Origin: Cudoniella acicularis
Taxonomy: Eukaryota; Ascomycota; Leotiomycetes; Helotiales; Helotiaceae
Length of the DNA stretch: 61,734 bases
Assembly (NCBI GenBank): GCA_013054445.1
Contig: JAAMPI010000133.1
Span: 1-61,734 of the forward strand
Direction of reading: 5' to 3'
Part shown: positions 42,760 through 54,027 of the stretch, piece by piece
Numbering within the stretch: position 1 is the first letter of the stretch
Layout of the letters: each line of letters begins with the position of its first letter
Notes under the pieces: generated by a model
The model's input: only the letters and a program-made list of their open reading frames with translations
Databases searched by the model: none
What the model was told of the DNA's origin: nothing
Position numbers and translations under genes: made by a program

Positions 42760-45700
42760 ATGGACTTCTCAGGATGCCTCCACGACAAGTCGCTGGGTCC
42801 TCTGATTCAGGGGTGCCGGAGCGACTTTAAATTTACCATCAAGTTTGAGCAGATATTTTTTTCCATCGTCCCTGCTGCCGTCTTCATCGCTCTCTGTCTC
42901 CCTCGCATGGTCTATCTCGTTCGCAGGCCACCAGTCGTGGACAGTACCTTTCTGCGATGTGCAAAATTGGTGAGCACTTGAATTGTATCTATATAAATTG
43001 ACTGGCAAGCAATGACTAATTGGAGAAACTTCAGGTTGCTATCTCTGTATATGCTGCCCTTCAACTGTCTCTACTTGTTCTGGGTAGTGTCAAAGCCGGG
43101 AAATTTGGTGCTTTCTTCGTTACTTCTACAGCCTTGACGTTTGTGTCGACTCTTTTCATGTTTGGAGTCTCCTACCTGGAACATTCTCGACGGCGGCGAC
43201 CATCAATTCTCCTTATCGTTTTTCTCTCCTTCACCTTACTTCTGGACGTAGCCCAGGCTGGCACTTTGTGGTTAGCATCAACCAGGATTGACGAAATAAT
43301 CTTCGTCCGGTTGTTCACCTTCGCTATTACCATCAAATTGGTCCTTATCCTTCTTGAATCGCAGCGGAAGTCGAAATGGGCCCTCTGGGATACGACAAGG
43401 CACAGTCCCAAAGAAACCAGCAGCTTGTTCGACCTTGGTGCCTTGGTATGGCTGTATCGCCTATTCTTTATAGGATATAGGAAGACCTTGACGCTGGATG
43501 ACCTACTTCCTCTCGGTCGAAACATGGCCTCTGAGGCTTTGCAAGCGAAACTCGCCGATAATTTTCAGTTGGACCACCGCCTAGGTCAAAAACATCGCCT
43601 TGCCAAAGCCCTGGCAAAATCCTTGGCATTTCCGCTTCTTCTTCCAATCGGACCACGGATTGCCATGGCTGCATTCCAGTTCTGCCAACCGTTCCTGATC
43701 AACTCGTTACTGGACTATTTACAGCAGCTAAAGGGGGGAAATTCGTCGAACAGCGCCAACGGTCTCATTGGTGCTACCATCCTGGTCTACGCTGGAATTG
43801 CCACATCCGGGGCGCTTTATTGGTATTTTCAAGAACGTGCTATGTACATGGCTCGGGGTGCCCTAGCCAGCGCTGTATACAGGAAGGTGATCAACTCGAA
43901 GCTATCTGCCGGTGACGATACAGCTGCTCTCACCTTAATGAGCGCAGATATTGAGCGTATCATTATGGGCTGTTTAAATCTTCATGAATTCTGGGCCAAT
44001 GCGATTCAGGTTGTCTTATCGTGCTGGCTTCTCTCTCTTAAGCTTGGCGCAGCTGCTGCTACTCCATTCGTCGTCATAATATGTTGCGTAATATGCTCAG
44101 CTTTTCTGTCAAAACTAAACGGTCCCCGGCAGAAGGCATGGATGGAGAAAATCCAGAAAAGGGTTGGCCTTACGGCTAATGTCATAGGACAAATGAAGTA
44201 CCTCAAGATGTCTGGACTCGCAGCGCCAGTGGAGAAATCCATCCAGAACATGCGAATCGATGAGCTCAAAAGTGCATCCAGGTTCCGAACCGTAATGACC
44301 ATCGCTGCTGTCATCGCCAACATACCACTTAGCATCTCCCCCATCATAGCATTTGCCTTCGCATCTCGGACGCTAAACATAACCACCGTTTTCACATCGA
44401 TCTCTTATATCCTACTATTGGCGACCCCCTTAAGCATGCTCTTTCAGATGATACCTACTTTCTTGGCTGCATTCACTTGCCTCGGTCGGATCCAGGAGTT
44501 CTTGGAGAAGGAGTCACGCTTTGACTATCGTAAGTCGGTTCCGACTTGCCCAAGCGATAACCAGGGACAAAACGTCGGTGAGAAAGGAGATCTGGCGGCC
44601 ATATCAGCACCAATGATAAAGATCTCCGAGGGCGGTTTTGGATGGCAGGCGGACAAACTATATCTCGCGGACAGTAAGCTTGAAATCCCAAGTTCTCAAC
44701 TTACGATGGTCATCGGACCTGTCGCATCTGGAAAATCGACCTTATGTAAAGCCCTCCTTGGCGAAGCTCCTGTGGCACATGGACAGATTTTCATGGGCCA
44801 CTACTCGGGTAGGATTGGCTACTGTGATCAAACACCGTATTTATCGAATGCAACGATTCAAGAAAACATATTAGGCTTTGCCCCGTTCAATCGAAAACGG
44901 TACAACGATGTTCTCGAAGCAACGATGCTCAAGCCCGACCTGGACCTTTTGCCATTGGGCAATGAAACTAAGGTCGGTAGTAATGGCATCACACTGAGTG
45001 GCGGCCAGAAACAGCGAATATCTATAGCAAGGGCCCTGTATCTCGACTCGAATCTCCTGATATTTGATGATATCCTGAGTGGTCAAGACGCCGACACTGA
45101 GGAACAAATTTTTCGTCACGTTTTCTCCCCCAGTGGCCTTCTTCGCCGGCGGAAAACGACAGTTGTACTCTTCACCCACGCTGTCCGGCATTTGCGTTCA
45201 GCAGATAAAATTGTTGCTCTCGGGTCGAATGGGAGTCTTGTTGAGCAGGGGACTTTTCAAGACCTCTTGGCCAACAATAAATACGTCAGCAGCCTCGGAG
45301 TCGAAGTGCTCAATAACGCTCATACTGAAGTCAGCATCAAGCCTACAGGTGCGGCGCTGTCAACGCGGCCGCAGCCGCCTAGATTCCCCACAGAGAAGCC
45401 AGTTGCACCCAACGACGAAGAAGAGCAAGGACGGATGATGGGCGATGTCAAAGTCTACCATCACTACTTTTCCCGCCTTCCTAAGACTCCCCTTGCGGCG
45501 TTTATCGTACTTTGCGCTGGCCTGGGTTTCTTTTCCAACTTTCCAACTATCTGGCTGAAAATTTGGTCAGAGGATATCACATCAACAAACTCTCAGCACT
45601 CAAATACCTTTTACCTAGGCATCTACGCCATCTTCCAGCTTTCAAAGCTCGCCTGTATCCTTTTCACGTGCTTAATCTGTTACAATATATTGATACGAGT

Positions 45701-47434
45701 CTCCGGAGCCAGACTGCACAACGAGGCTCTGAGCACGGTTATTAACGCACCGCTTTCATTTTTCACTAGTACCGATATAGGCATCCTGGCAAACCTTTTC
45801 TCGCAAGACTTGAACCTCATCGATGGGGAACTTCCCCTAGCTTTCGTAAATTTTACACAGAAATGCTTTATTTGTCTGGCAATGGCCATCGTCATCGCCA
45901 CGTCCTCCCCATTCCTTGTTATCACTTACCCGTTCCTGGCTATAGTCATCTACGGAATACAAAAGATCTACCTTCGTACATCTCGGCAGATCCGGCTATT
46001 GGATCTCGAAGCTAAGAGCCCACTTTAGTAAGCCGAATCCTTATGGTCTCATGGTTGTTGCAAGACGCTTACAAGCATTAGCACGCACTTTATTGACACA
46101 ATTAACGGCGTGGCAACATTCCGAGCCTTTGGTTGGGTTCAAGAAGGCATTGACTTAAGCAACCGACTACTCGACGACTCACAAAGGGCTGCATATTTCA
46201 TGGCCATGATACAGCGATGGCTACATTTTACACTTCAACTTGTAGTCGCCGCCCTTGCCGCTACTGTCGTCAGCCTGGCCGTACACTTGCCTTCGAACTC
46301 TGGGTTCATCGGTGCTAGTTTAGTCACTCTTATGACCTTCAGTACCACCCTCTCTGCTCTCGTTCGCGCATACACGAACGTTGAAACATCCCTCGGAGCT
46401 GTCAGCCGATTGAAGACTTTCAGCGAAAATGTGAAGCCTGAAAATCTGCCAGGTGAGGGTCTAGCACCACCACCGGAATGGCCCCTAAGTGGGGGTATCC
46501 AGATCAAAAGTGTTTCGGCATCATATAGGTAGGTTTTTGGGTGTCAGTAATAGTTCGCATAGCATGCTAATCGTGGTAAAAGGAACATAGAACATAAATC
46601 TTCTCGGGTGTCCACTTGCAGCATCGATAGTAATACGGCAAATCTTCAACATCTCGCCCTTAAGGACTTGCATCTGTCTATAGCACCCGGCGAGAAAGTG
46701 GCAATCTGCGGCCGCAGCGGAAGGTAACTAATCCTCCTTCCTTACCCTCGTAAATGAGCACAGATCACTAACCTTGCCGAATTGTCTCAAACAGCGGAAA
46801 ATCCTCTATAATCCTCCTCCTTCTCGGCCTTCTCGACCCCTTGGTGTCTTGTTCTGCAAACATAACGATCGATGACACACTGCTCCGGCGCATCGACCGT
46901 TCTATTCTCCGCCAGCGCATCATTGCAGTGCCCCAAGATCCGGTCTTCCTTCCGGACGGCACGTCCTTCCGGTCCAACTTAGACGCATTTGCCATGTCTA
47001 CCGAGGTAGAGTGTCGCTCCGTCCTCGAGACGGTCGGCCTCTGGAAGTTCGTCGACTGTCAGGGGGGGCTTATGGCCGGGATGTTTGCAGATACCCTGTC
47101 TCAGGGCCAGAAGCAGCTTTTCAGCCTCGCTCGCGCGGTTCTGAGGCGCAGGGTGCGGTCACAAATGGGCAGTGGCGGAGGGATCTTGCTCTTAGATGAG
47201 GTTAGCTCGAGCGTGGATAGGGATACTGACACGGCCATGCACAATATCATACGCGTAGAGTTCAAGGAGTATACTATTGTCATGATCAGCCATCGGCTGG
47301 ATATTGTCATGGACTTCGATACTGTGGTAGTTATGGATGAAGGGAGGGTTGTCGAGAAGGGCCAGCCAAGAGCGTTAGTTTCCAAGGAGGAGTCGAGATT
47401 TGGGGAGTTGTGGAGGCTGGGGAATAAAGGGTGA
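42760..47434 (+). CDS. ABCC (MRP-type) full-length ABC transporter
   Basis: Five exons (42760-42969, 43035-46027, 46082-46528, 46622-46723, 46795-47434) sum to 4392 nt, 1463 residues. An N-terminal multi-helix TMD0 precedes TMD1 (KALAKSLAFPLLLPIGPRIA onward). NBD1: Walker A GPVASGKSTL, signature LSGGQKQRISIARAL, Walker B NLLIFDDIL, where the usual catalytic Glu is Asp, as often in ABCC NBD1. TMD2 follows a linker (DEEEQGRMMGDVKVY). NBD2: Walker A CGRSGSGKSS, split by the intron at 46724-46793; signature LSQGQKQLFSLARAV; Walker B ILLLDEVSS with Glu; H-loop ISHR. Such transporters move organic anions, conjugates or secondary metabolites across plasma or vacuolar membranes and often sit in fungal metabolite clusters. 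Here it follows a P450. Substrate unknown. Confidence 0.95.
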
Positions 47435-48569
47435 GTCGTGGAGATGATGCAATCTGGCGCGGGGATTAAAGCTGCCTACTGCTTATATTTTTCTTGAGTA
47501 TTCATAGAAGTGTGTGCCGCGAGGTGATGGTTAGAAACATAGAACGAGATTTACCATTTAATTTTTCTTGGGCCTGATGCCTGCGGCTAGTGCGAGAGAC
47601 TTGGACCATCTTTCATCTATTGTCAGAATCTGAAAGCGAAGTGTTGGCCTACGTGATCTACGCCTATGTGGCTTAGGACACGCTGCTGATTGCGAACACA
47701 AAACGATTCAAACGAGTAGGTTTGTTAGTTATGAAGTCTCCATAAGAGCTGAAAGTTGGTGAACTTGGAAGGCTTATGGAATTGACGGTCCTTGTTAGAC
47801 TCGCAGAAGGTTATCAAATCTTCTGCTGCCCTCTTATTTCCCTAACACTGCAACTAGTGGGTATAGAATAAGCAATCACCACATTACGCGCATGAAATGA
47901 GGCTGCTGCAGACAATCAATAAGAGGTTGTATCATTGGAGACCGAATCAGTGGCCAATACTCGACTTCCTACTTGAATTCCCGATTTCTCCCTAAGACTA
48001 AAAGTTTAACTATTAAATAACCACAAATTATGTCAATAAAATATAAACTATTTTATAATTAAGAAGTATTATATTATTTATATATAAATATATATTACTC
48101 TATTTAATGGTGTAGCGGTTAGCTGACCGTCGCTTTTAGAGGGGTTCGGCCGATGTTTTCGGGGGCCAGTTAACTATCCTTTCAATATTCCCGCACCCTC
48201 ACTCTAGCTACAACACAGCGTAGCGCCTGAGGCACAACATGCGGCCGCTTAACCTTCTCACACCCTCTCGTCATCCTACTGTTCTCTGTGTCCATTTCTG
48301 GAGCAGCAGAGCACCTCAAACAGCAACCCGACCTGTACCCTAGCCCAGAATGTATTTAAGCACCTTAATCCTCCTTCGTCCGCTCCCTCTCATGTTTTCT
48401 TTTCAATCATCTTCCCCCCTCGCGCGCTTTTTCTTACTTTCGTTCATTAAACCGTCTTCTCATTATCACGCTTCCCTCCTATCTTTGAGTTCTAGCGCAG
48501 GTCATTCGTTCTCCCTGCCTCTTTCCGCCAATCAGCAGCCACACACTCTCTCGGCCCCTTTAATTGACT
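47435..48569. other. Intergenic, AT-rich, with a tRNA-like (SINE-like?) segment
   Basis: No protein gene. 48000-48100 is very AT-rich. At 48107-48166, TGGTGTAGCGGTTAGC resembles a tRNA A box and GGGGTTCGGCC a B box about 35 nt downstream, but I cannot fold a proper cloverleaf. It may be a degenerate tRNA-derived SINE head. 48350-48560 is a pyrimidine-rich leader-like stretch. Confidence 0.35.
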
Positions 48570-48815
48570 ATGACTTGGTCGCGTTGGGATAAAGATTTCC
48601 TGCCTACGGACAAGAGCAATAGCACGACAGACGACGAAACCGACAGCCTGTTCGACGAGAGTAACAATGACACAAATAACACTAATATTACAGAGCCTCT
48701 GTACAACGAGAGTGACAGTAACACGAACGATGTGGCGTGGGCGTCTAATAACGAAGGACAGTGGTTTCCAGAGTACTACCTTGCCAGAGAAGTTCCTAAC
48801 TCACCGATGGTCTAA
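48570..48815 (+). pseudogene. Short acidic Asn/Asp-rich ORF, probably a gene fragment
   Basis: An 81-residue frame (MTWSRWDKDFLPTDKS) rich in Asp, Asn, Ser and Thr, ending in NEGQWFPEYYLAREV before a stop. The acidic stretch followed by PEYYL recalls the N-termini of fungal DUF3435 (Crypton/Starship-type tyrosine recombinase) proteins, but no catalytic part follows. The next 58 bp lead directly into an inserted inverted-repeat element. I read it as a truncated relic, function not assignable. Confidence 0.4.
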
Positions 48816-48872
48816 GTTGCACACACGCTTCTCCCAATGCCGGGTCTATCGTGAGGGTTTAAGTAGACTGCG

Positions 48873-49068
48873 TGATGGGTAACCCACGGGTGCCCATTCG
48901 GCCGTGCTTCTCTTTTGTTTCTAGGCCAAATTTAATACGTATTTTTTGACAGAACTAGAAATTTCGAGTCTATTACGAAAATATGATATTTATTAAAAAA
49001 AAATCTTAGGGCTTTACCCGACGCACGGCTAGGCACGGACCAACTGGTCCGTGTACGGGTACCCATCA
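48873..49068. mobile_element. 196-bp inverted-repeat element, copy 2
   Basis: Homologous to 7488-7687 but in opposite orientation. The reverse complement carries the same ACGGGTA end, CACGGACCAGTTGGTCCGTG (one mismatch to the copy-1 palindrome), the run CCGTGCGTCGGGTAAAGCCC, the AT-rich core and AACAAAAGAGAAGCACGG. Outer ends TGATGGGTA and TACCCATCA are complementary. Copies differ at perhaps one base in seven by eye. Confidence 0.85.
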
Positions 49069-50322
49069 GGCAGTCTAGGTTTAAGACGAATGCAAGGCTA
49101 GCCATTCAACTTGACGATGTTTGGGGCCACCGTACGAAATTTCCTATGGTGGCCTGTGCACGACAAAGGTTTATTATCAGGCGTAAAAAAAAAAATCACA
49201 ACACGCGAGAACGAAACTACCCCTACTCCCCTTGTCAACAAGAATTCGAAGCCCAGAATACCTAACTCTTGTATACAATGTGCGTACGGATTTTGCCGCG
49301 ATGCGGTGACTAGCGAAGTTGGCTTCCGCCCTACTACGTACACAATTCTAAAACTTAAACTTAGCCACATTACCAAGTCGCCGCTGGCTGCTCTAGTACA
49401 ATTATAGCTAGCTATTTCCAACCCTGCATGCTTGAGCCACACCTAAATGATATCACATGAAAGCCAAATCAACCTTCGTTCGTGGCTACCTATCACTATG
49501 CTTACCAACCTCAATTGATTAGGCTGCAAGTTAAGCCCTGGATTCCCCAGCTCCCCATGTTGTACAGTTGCTAGCTGACTTCCGCCTTTAACACTTTTGA
49601 AATTTCAAGCACCATTCGTGCCCATGGTCGTTGCCATCATTAATGTCAGACCACGTACGTCGGCCTTTGCCTAACCACCAATACCGGCACGTCCAAGTTA
49701 ACGAAGGCGCAAGAGCGTATTTCAACATAATCTTTCGCATTCTACTAACCTCTTACATCAAGCCTCCGAATATTGAACATACATTATGTAGAATAAGGCA
49801 TCTTAGCAGCTGCGTCGACTGCGTGCAAAGGGTTTGCAGACCCCCTTTGGTGAAAACTTTTGATGTAGATAAGATGACTTACGTGCTTTATTTGTACTCT
49901 GGGTCGAGGTACTCTTATTTGTAGTACTGAAAATGAGAGTAATCCCATTTATATTATACAGGCTTGGCCTTTTAAAAATCAGAGCACGACAAAATTTCAT
50001 AGTAAAACCTAGAATTCTATAATCTCGAGTATTTGTCGGGAAAGCTAAGAAGGGAGAGGAAGGGAAAGGGAAGGGGAAGGAAGAGAGGGGAAACGGAAGG
50101 GATGAGAAGACACTTCTAGGCAAGTATAAAATCAAATAGCTCCCCCCTCAGCCCCTCCCACATATGCCTATGAACTCTGCCAAGTCCCTTGCGATAAGCC
50201 ACGCCCCCAGTCCACCCCACCCACATTAACCAGTAGTACTCGTACCACTGGCCTAAACTTGGCCTCTCTTGATGCCGAATTTCCTCGATTCCGGGCCGCG
50301 GCGAGATGGCGTCACGACAAAA
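49069..50322. other. Intergenic with a polypurine tract
   Basis: No gene. 50036-50103 is an almost pure purine run (AGGGAAAGGGAAGGGGAAGG and similar) capable of triplex-type structure. The frame at 49803-50135 on the minus strand is its low-complexity translation. Confidence 0.45.
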
Positions 50323-52395
50323 CTAAGTCACGATTTCTATCAGTTCGATGGCCTCCTCAGGTAGCGAGATGGCCTCGCCAGACTTGAAGAGGCCATCATA
50401 TGGTCGGAGCGTGCCGGGCCAAGTCTTGTTCTTGTCTCCGAGGGACAGCACTGGACGGTATCCGTTCTTCTTCGGAAGCTCCTCGCTAGGGAACGAGCCA
50501 GGCCCGCCGGGTCCTGCACGAGATATATGGCGCCAAGATTCCAGGAACTGCACCCTCCTGCCGCAGAAGCAGGATCGGATACCAGAATTCATGTTCGGGG
50601 TGCGCTTCGTGTCTATAGAAGTACATTGAGGGAATCCTAGGATCCGGGGCCTTCTCAAGCGGCCCTAGACTTTCCGAAGTGGAGTGCTTGATCTAGCCCG
50701 GTGCGGATTCGATGCGTCCTTCTAGCCATGCGTCTTTACTTGCAAGGATGTTAGCATCTATTAGCGTCCCCAGTGACTCGGTTGTCTCGTGGTGTTTCCA
50801 AGACAAAATTCGTGTTATGCGTCTCTGGTCTAACGAGGGTACGTTCCCGGGACTGTTCCCGATGAAATCAGACGCCGATCTACAATCAATTTCGATGGCT
50901 CCAGACCATCCGGCCCAGCTCCAGCTAGGGAGGCAATTCCTTTTCTTTGGATCCCGAGCAACTCTGCGAAATATCTTGTCGTCAGGCTGCCACAGCAGAG
51001 CGATATCGAAGAAGGCTATCGGAAGACCCAACACAAAACCACCGGCGAGGGCTGAGCTAATCGAGAATGAAATTCCTGCAAAGGCGTTAAGAGCATCTTC
51101 TGGGTAGGTAAAATTTCTCTTGTTATAAACCCGTAGGATCTACTGGAGTCCACCTAGGTGGGGAATCGAAGGCCTGAAAATTGCCGTCGAAGATGAGTCT
51201 CCTCCTCGAGAAGAGATACTCTTGGTAAGTCCATCCTCTGCTCTCCCACACGGGTTTTTGGACCCCTAGTTCGACGGAATCTGGTCCAAGGGTATTTTGA
51301 ACTACCTTCACTTCCTCCTTTAAGGAATGGACGCCCTGCCATAAATCCCTTGGTTCAGATATATCGCGGAGACCCCTAAGGCCACTGTTAGCGTGTTCTC
51401 CTTTTTTGGCTAGGATAGTGACGGAGACATTGGCATAAATTGCTGCCATCTTTGCCATCTCGATGCGCTTTTGCGATTCGTCATCCTGGACAATACAGAG
51501 AGTAGCGACCCAGAGGTATCTCTCTGCCAAGAGCACGACTAATCTTATTGCATCCCGTATTGTCTTCGCGATTAGCGTAGCTAAGTGATTCATTGACAAC
51601 GACCCTATCTGTTGAAGCCGGCTCATGTTGCTTTTGGTAGTTTTCAGTGTCGTTTGGTCACCCCATACGTAACTAAGAGCCACGTAGGAGCACTTCTCTG
51701 GCGCTGGGACGAGACACTGACGTGTGACATCTATGAGCCATATTAGCCTAATAGATAGCAGGGTTTCGTCGGGAAAGCCTTTGCACGAGTTGTCGTGGAG
51801 ACGGGTGTAAGTGAACTTCCATAGTCCCAGAAGATCGGGATCTATCCACTGCGGATTAAGAATCCGACCTCTGGTTGACTCCTCCGGATCATCCGATTCC
51901 TTCACGAGATACATCCCGGACAATGGCAGCCCAGGGATGGGAGACCCCCGTGACATCTTTACAGTGATTATGGCGGCCATATTCAGTGGGCTTCTGTGTA
52001 TCTCCAAGAGATCGATGTTCTTGGCGACAGCGTATACCGCATGCCAGTATCTGGTCTGTATCCTAGAATCTCGGTTCCAATGGCTCTATCTTGGGGACAA
52101 GAAAACCTCATCGCATCCTGGAACTAAGACACAGCCATTATATCCTCTACCGGAATTCTCAGTCACGGCAGGAAACCATCTCTCCTCTCTCTTGTCATGG
52201 GGATTAACGCCCCGTAACTCATTGTCTCACTCGTCTATGTATTTTATAACAACCTCATTATACGCCTGGGAGTTACTCGGGAGCACAACCGCTATGGTCG
52301 CATTTGCCAGGGTCTTCACCCTTTGGGCCAACAACGCCCGGCGTATATTTCCGGAATAGCTTTCAAATACAATATTCCTACTTGGATTGGCATAA
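50323..52395 (-). pseudogene. HET-domain (heterokaryon incompatibility) pseudogene
   Basis: The PF06985 landmarks are clear: YVALSYVWGDQ (about 51680), TIRDAIRL, YLWVATLCIVQDD (about 51500, with Asp-to-Ala in the usual WVDxLCI) and WESRGWTYQEYLFSRRRLIF (about 51240). Further on, out of frame, come RNFTYPEDALNAFAG, LPSWSWAGW and a C-terminal EFWYPILLL/PEEAIELIEIV. Upstream, one frame runs from about 52395 with TGA at 52229-52227 and TAG at 52088-52086 as the only interruptions. A frameshift near 51125 separates PPRWTPVDPT from RNFTYPED, and another falls near 50520. These lesions make a functional product unlikely. Intact HET proteins trigger cell death on fusion of incompatible hyphae. Confidence 0.85.
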
Positions 52396-52484
52396 TTTTG
52401 TTACACTAGTTTATATCTCGTGGCAGGTATCTCATTAATATAAAAGTCTATAATATTTCCGGAGTCGAAGTACCCGCGCAAGAA

Positions 52485-52868
52485 ATGCTTTTTTCTAGCA
52501 TTAGCAGTTTAGCCTTGCTTCTTGCTTTTCTGCTTAGCACTATTATGTTTGCTATTCTTTTTGGATTATACTATCAGAAGCTCGAAGAAGGTATTCCAAT
52601 TATAGGTGTTAGTAGTGCTACAATTAGTGCAGTATGCCATCCTGTCAAGGGTGATGAGGATGCATGTTTAAAGCGGATAATATATAGTGCTGTTCCTCAG
52701 CAGTCATTAAATAAATTTGGAACAAGGAATTCTTGTTTCACAAGTGGGGGACGGGAGGGGGGGTTTAGAAATATTGGAAGTTGGATCACGATATCAATAG
52801 TAAATGAAATCAATTCTTCTTCGGCTATTTCGGTGTTATATGTTTACGTGCAACACTTCGAGAAATGA
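52485..52868 (+). pseudogene. C-terminal fragment of a fungal membrane protein
   Basis: A 127-residue frame starts in a hydrophobic helix (SLALLLAFLLSTIMFAILF) and continues with GVSSATISAVCHPVKGDEDACLKRIIYSAV and NSCFTSG. I recall the pattern S-x-x-I-S-A-x-CHP...DxDA at the C-terminus of large uncharacterised ascomycete membrane proteins. The expected upstream helices are absent and the DNA is AT-rich, so this is probably the surviving 3' end. An independent short gene cannot be excluded. Confidence 0.55.
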
Positions 52869-53464
52869 AGACTTCTCTAGTCTGAATTCTATTTTGAATG
52901 AGTTAAACATTAAACTACTTTACTATTGTTGGCGTTCTGCCTTTTACCTGCTAATTTAAGTTCGTATTTATTTAGTTCTTTTGAAGTGCTTTCATTAATA
53001 GTTTCCCTCATATTTCTTCTCGCCCCAATCAACAAACCATGTACAGCTTCCCTCGGACTATAGCTCAGGCCGTAATTCACTAGGCGCCTGCAGGCCTCTT
53101 ACAACGAGACAAAAGAATTATATTCACATGAAAGAGGTTCTGTTTCGTAGCGGCACACGAATCATGTAGATTATATTTTTAATGGGTCTCTCACCGCCCC
53201 GGCAGATGCCAGTGGGGCGTTATGCAGCGCTGACGCAATGTTGGCTTTTCTGTGTATCTAGGTAAGTATACATGTTTCTATTGGTTTACTGTACGAAATC
53301 TCCTGTAATACGGCGCGGATCAAGGTTTTTGTATCGCTAATCTCTCTCGCTACAAATATCAACGCCTCCTTAAACTGAACCCTTCTCTTACATCCACAAT
53401 CTCGCGGCCTACCTTAAAATCGTTGCATTTCAAGAGAAAACGAGAACTCAATTTCAAACCAAAC
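52869..53464. other. Intergenic
   Basis: No gene or repeat is recognised. Confidence 0.5.
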
Positions 53465-53866
53465 ACGCCTTACTCTGTTCTCCTCATCGCATACCGGAAA
53501 CCCGGCACTACTCCGGCTTAATTCAAAAGCCACTACGAAAATACCCATATTCCCCTCCTCAAGGAGCTCATCGGACCCCTATTCCCAATCACCCACAAGC
53601 GCTATTACATCCACCGCACCGAGGGCGACGACGCTGACGCTGCTAGTAACCCAGCAACAGTCTTCGAGGGCGCGCAGGAGGACTTTAAGTATAATGCATT
53701 TTCCGAGCTCACTTGGGAGGACGCGGAGACTTTTCAAAGGTTTTTCGCGCTTGTGAGCGGGCCGGAATTTGCGGCAAAGATTAAGGCAGACGAAGAGCGA
53801 TGGTTGGATCATCAGAGGTTGAAGATACTGGTTGCTAGCGACTCTCTTGTCACTAATAGGGATTAG
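53465..53866 (+). pseudogene. EthD-domain protein pseudogene
   Basis: The frame reads P-Y-S-V-L-L-I-A-Y-R-K-P-G-T-T-P-A, then TAA at 53519-53521, then FKSHYENTHIPLLKELIGP and on to EDFKYNAFSELTWEDAETF, FFALVSGPEF and EERWLDH. This matches small EthD-fold proteins over their usual 120-130 residues. The expected initiator Met is ACG (53465-53467) and the TAA replaces an expected Glu codon before FKSHYE. Everything downstream is open, so decay looks recent. EthD proteins assist oxidative catabolism or polyketide cyclisation. Confidence 0.75.
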
Positions 53867-54027
53867 GAAGGCAGGATCCTAGATGTGATTGCTGCCAGGT
53901 TACAGGGGCATGCACACTATAATTTGGCGATGATGCGGTAAATGATGCGGTCTTGCACGCTGTATTTTCATTGCGTGGAAATATATACTAATTAAACAAA
54001 ATGTACAAAAGAGAATATGTGCAGTAC

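Noticed and set aside
42760..47434. Possible frameshifts in the ABC transporter between the long frame and the later ones
   Set aside because: Ordinary introns at 46028-46081, 46529-46621 and 46724-46794 join all parts in frame, giving 1463 residues.
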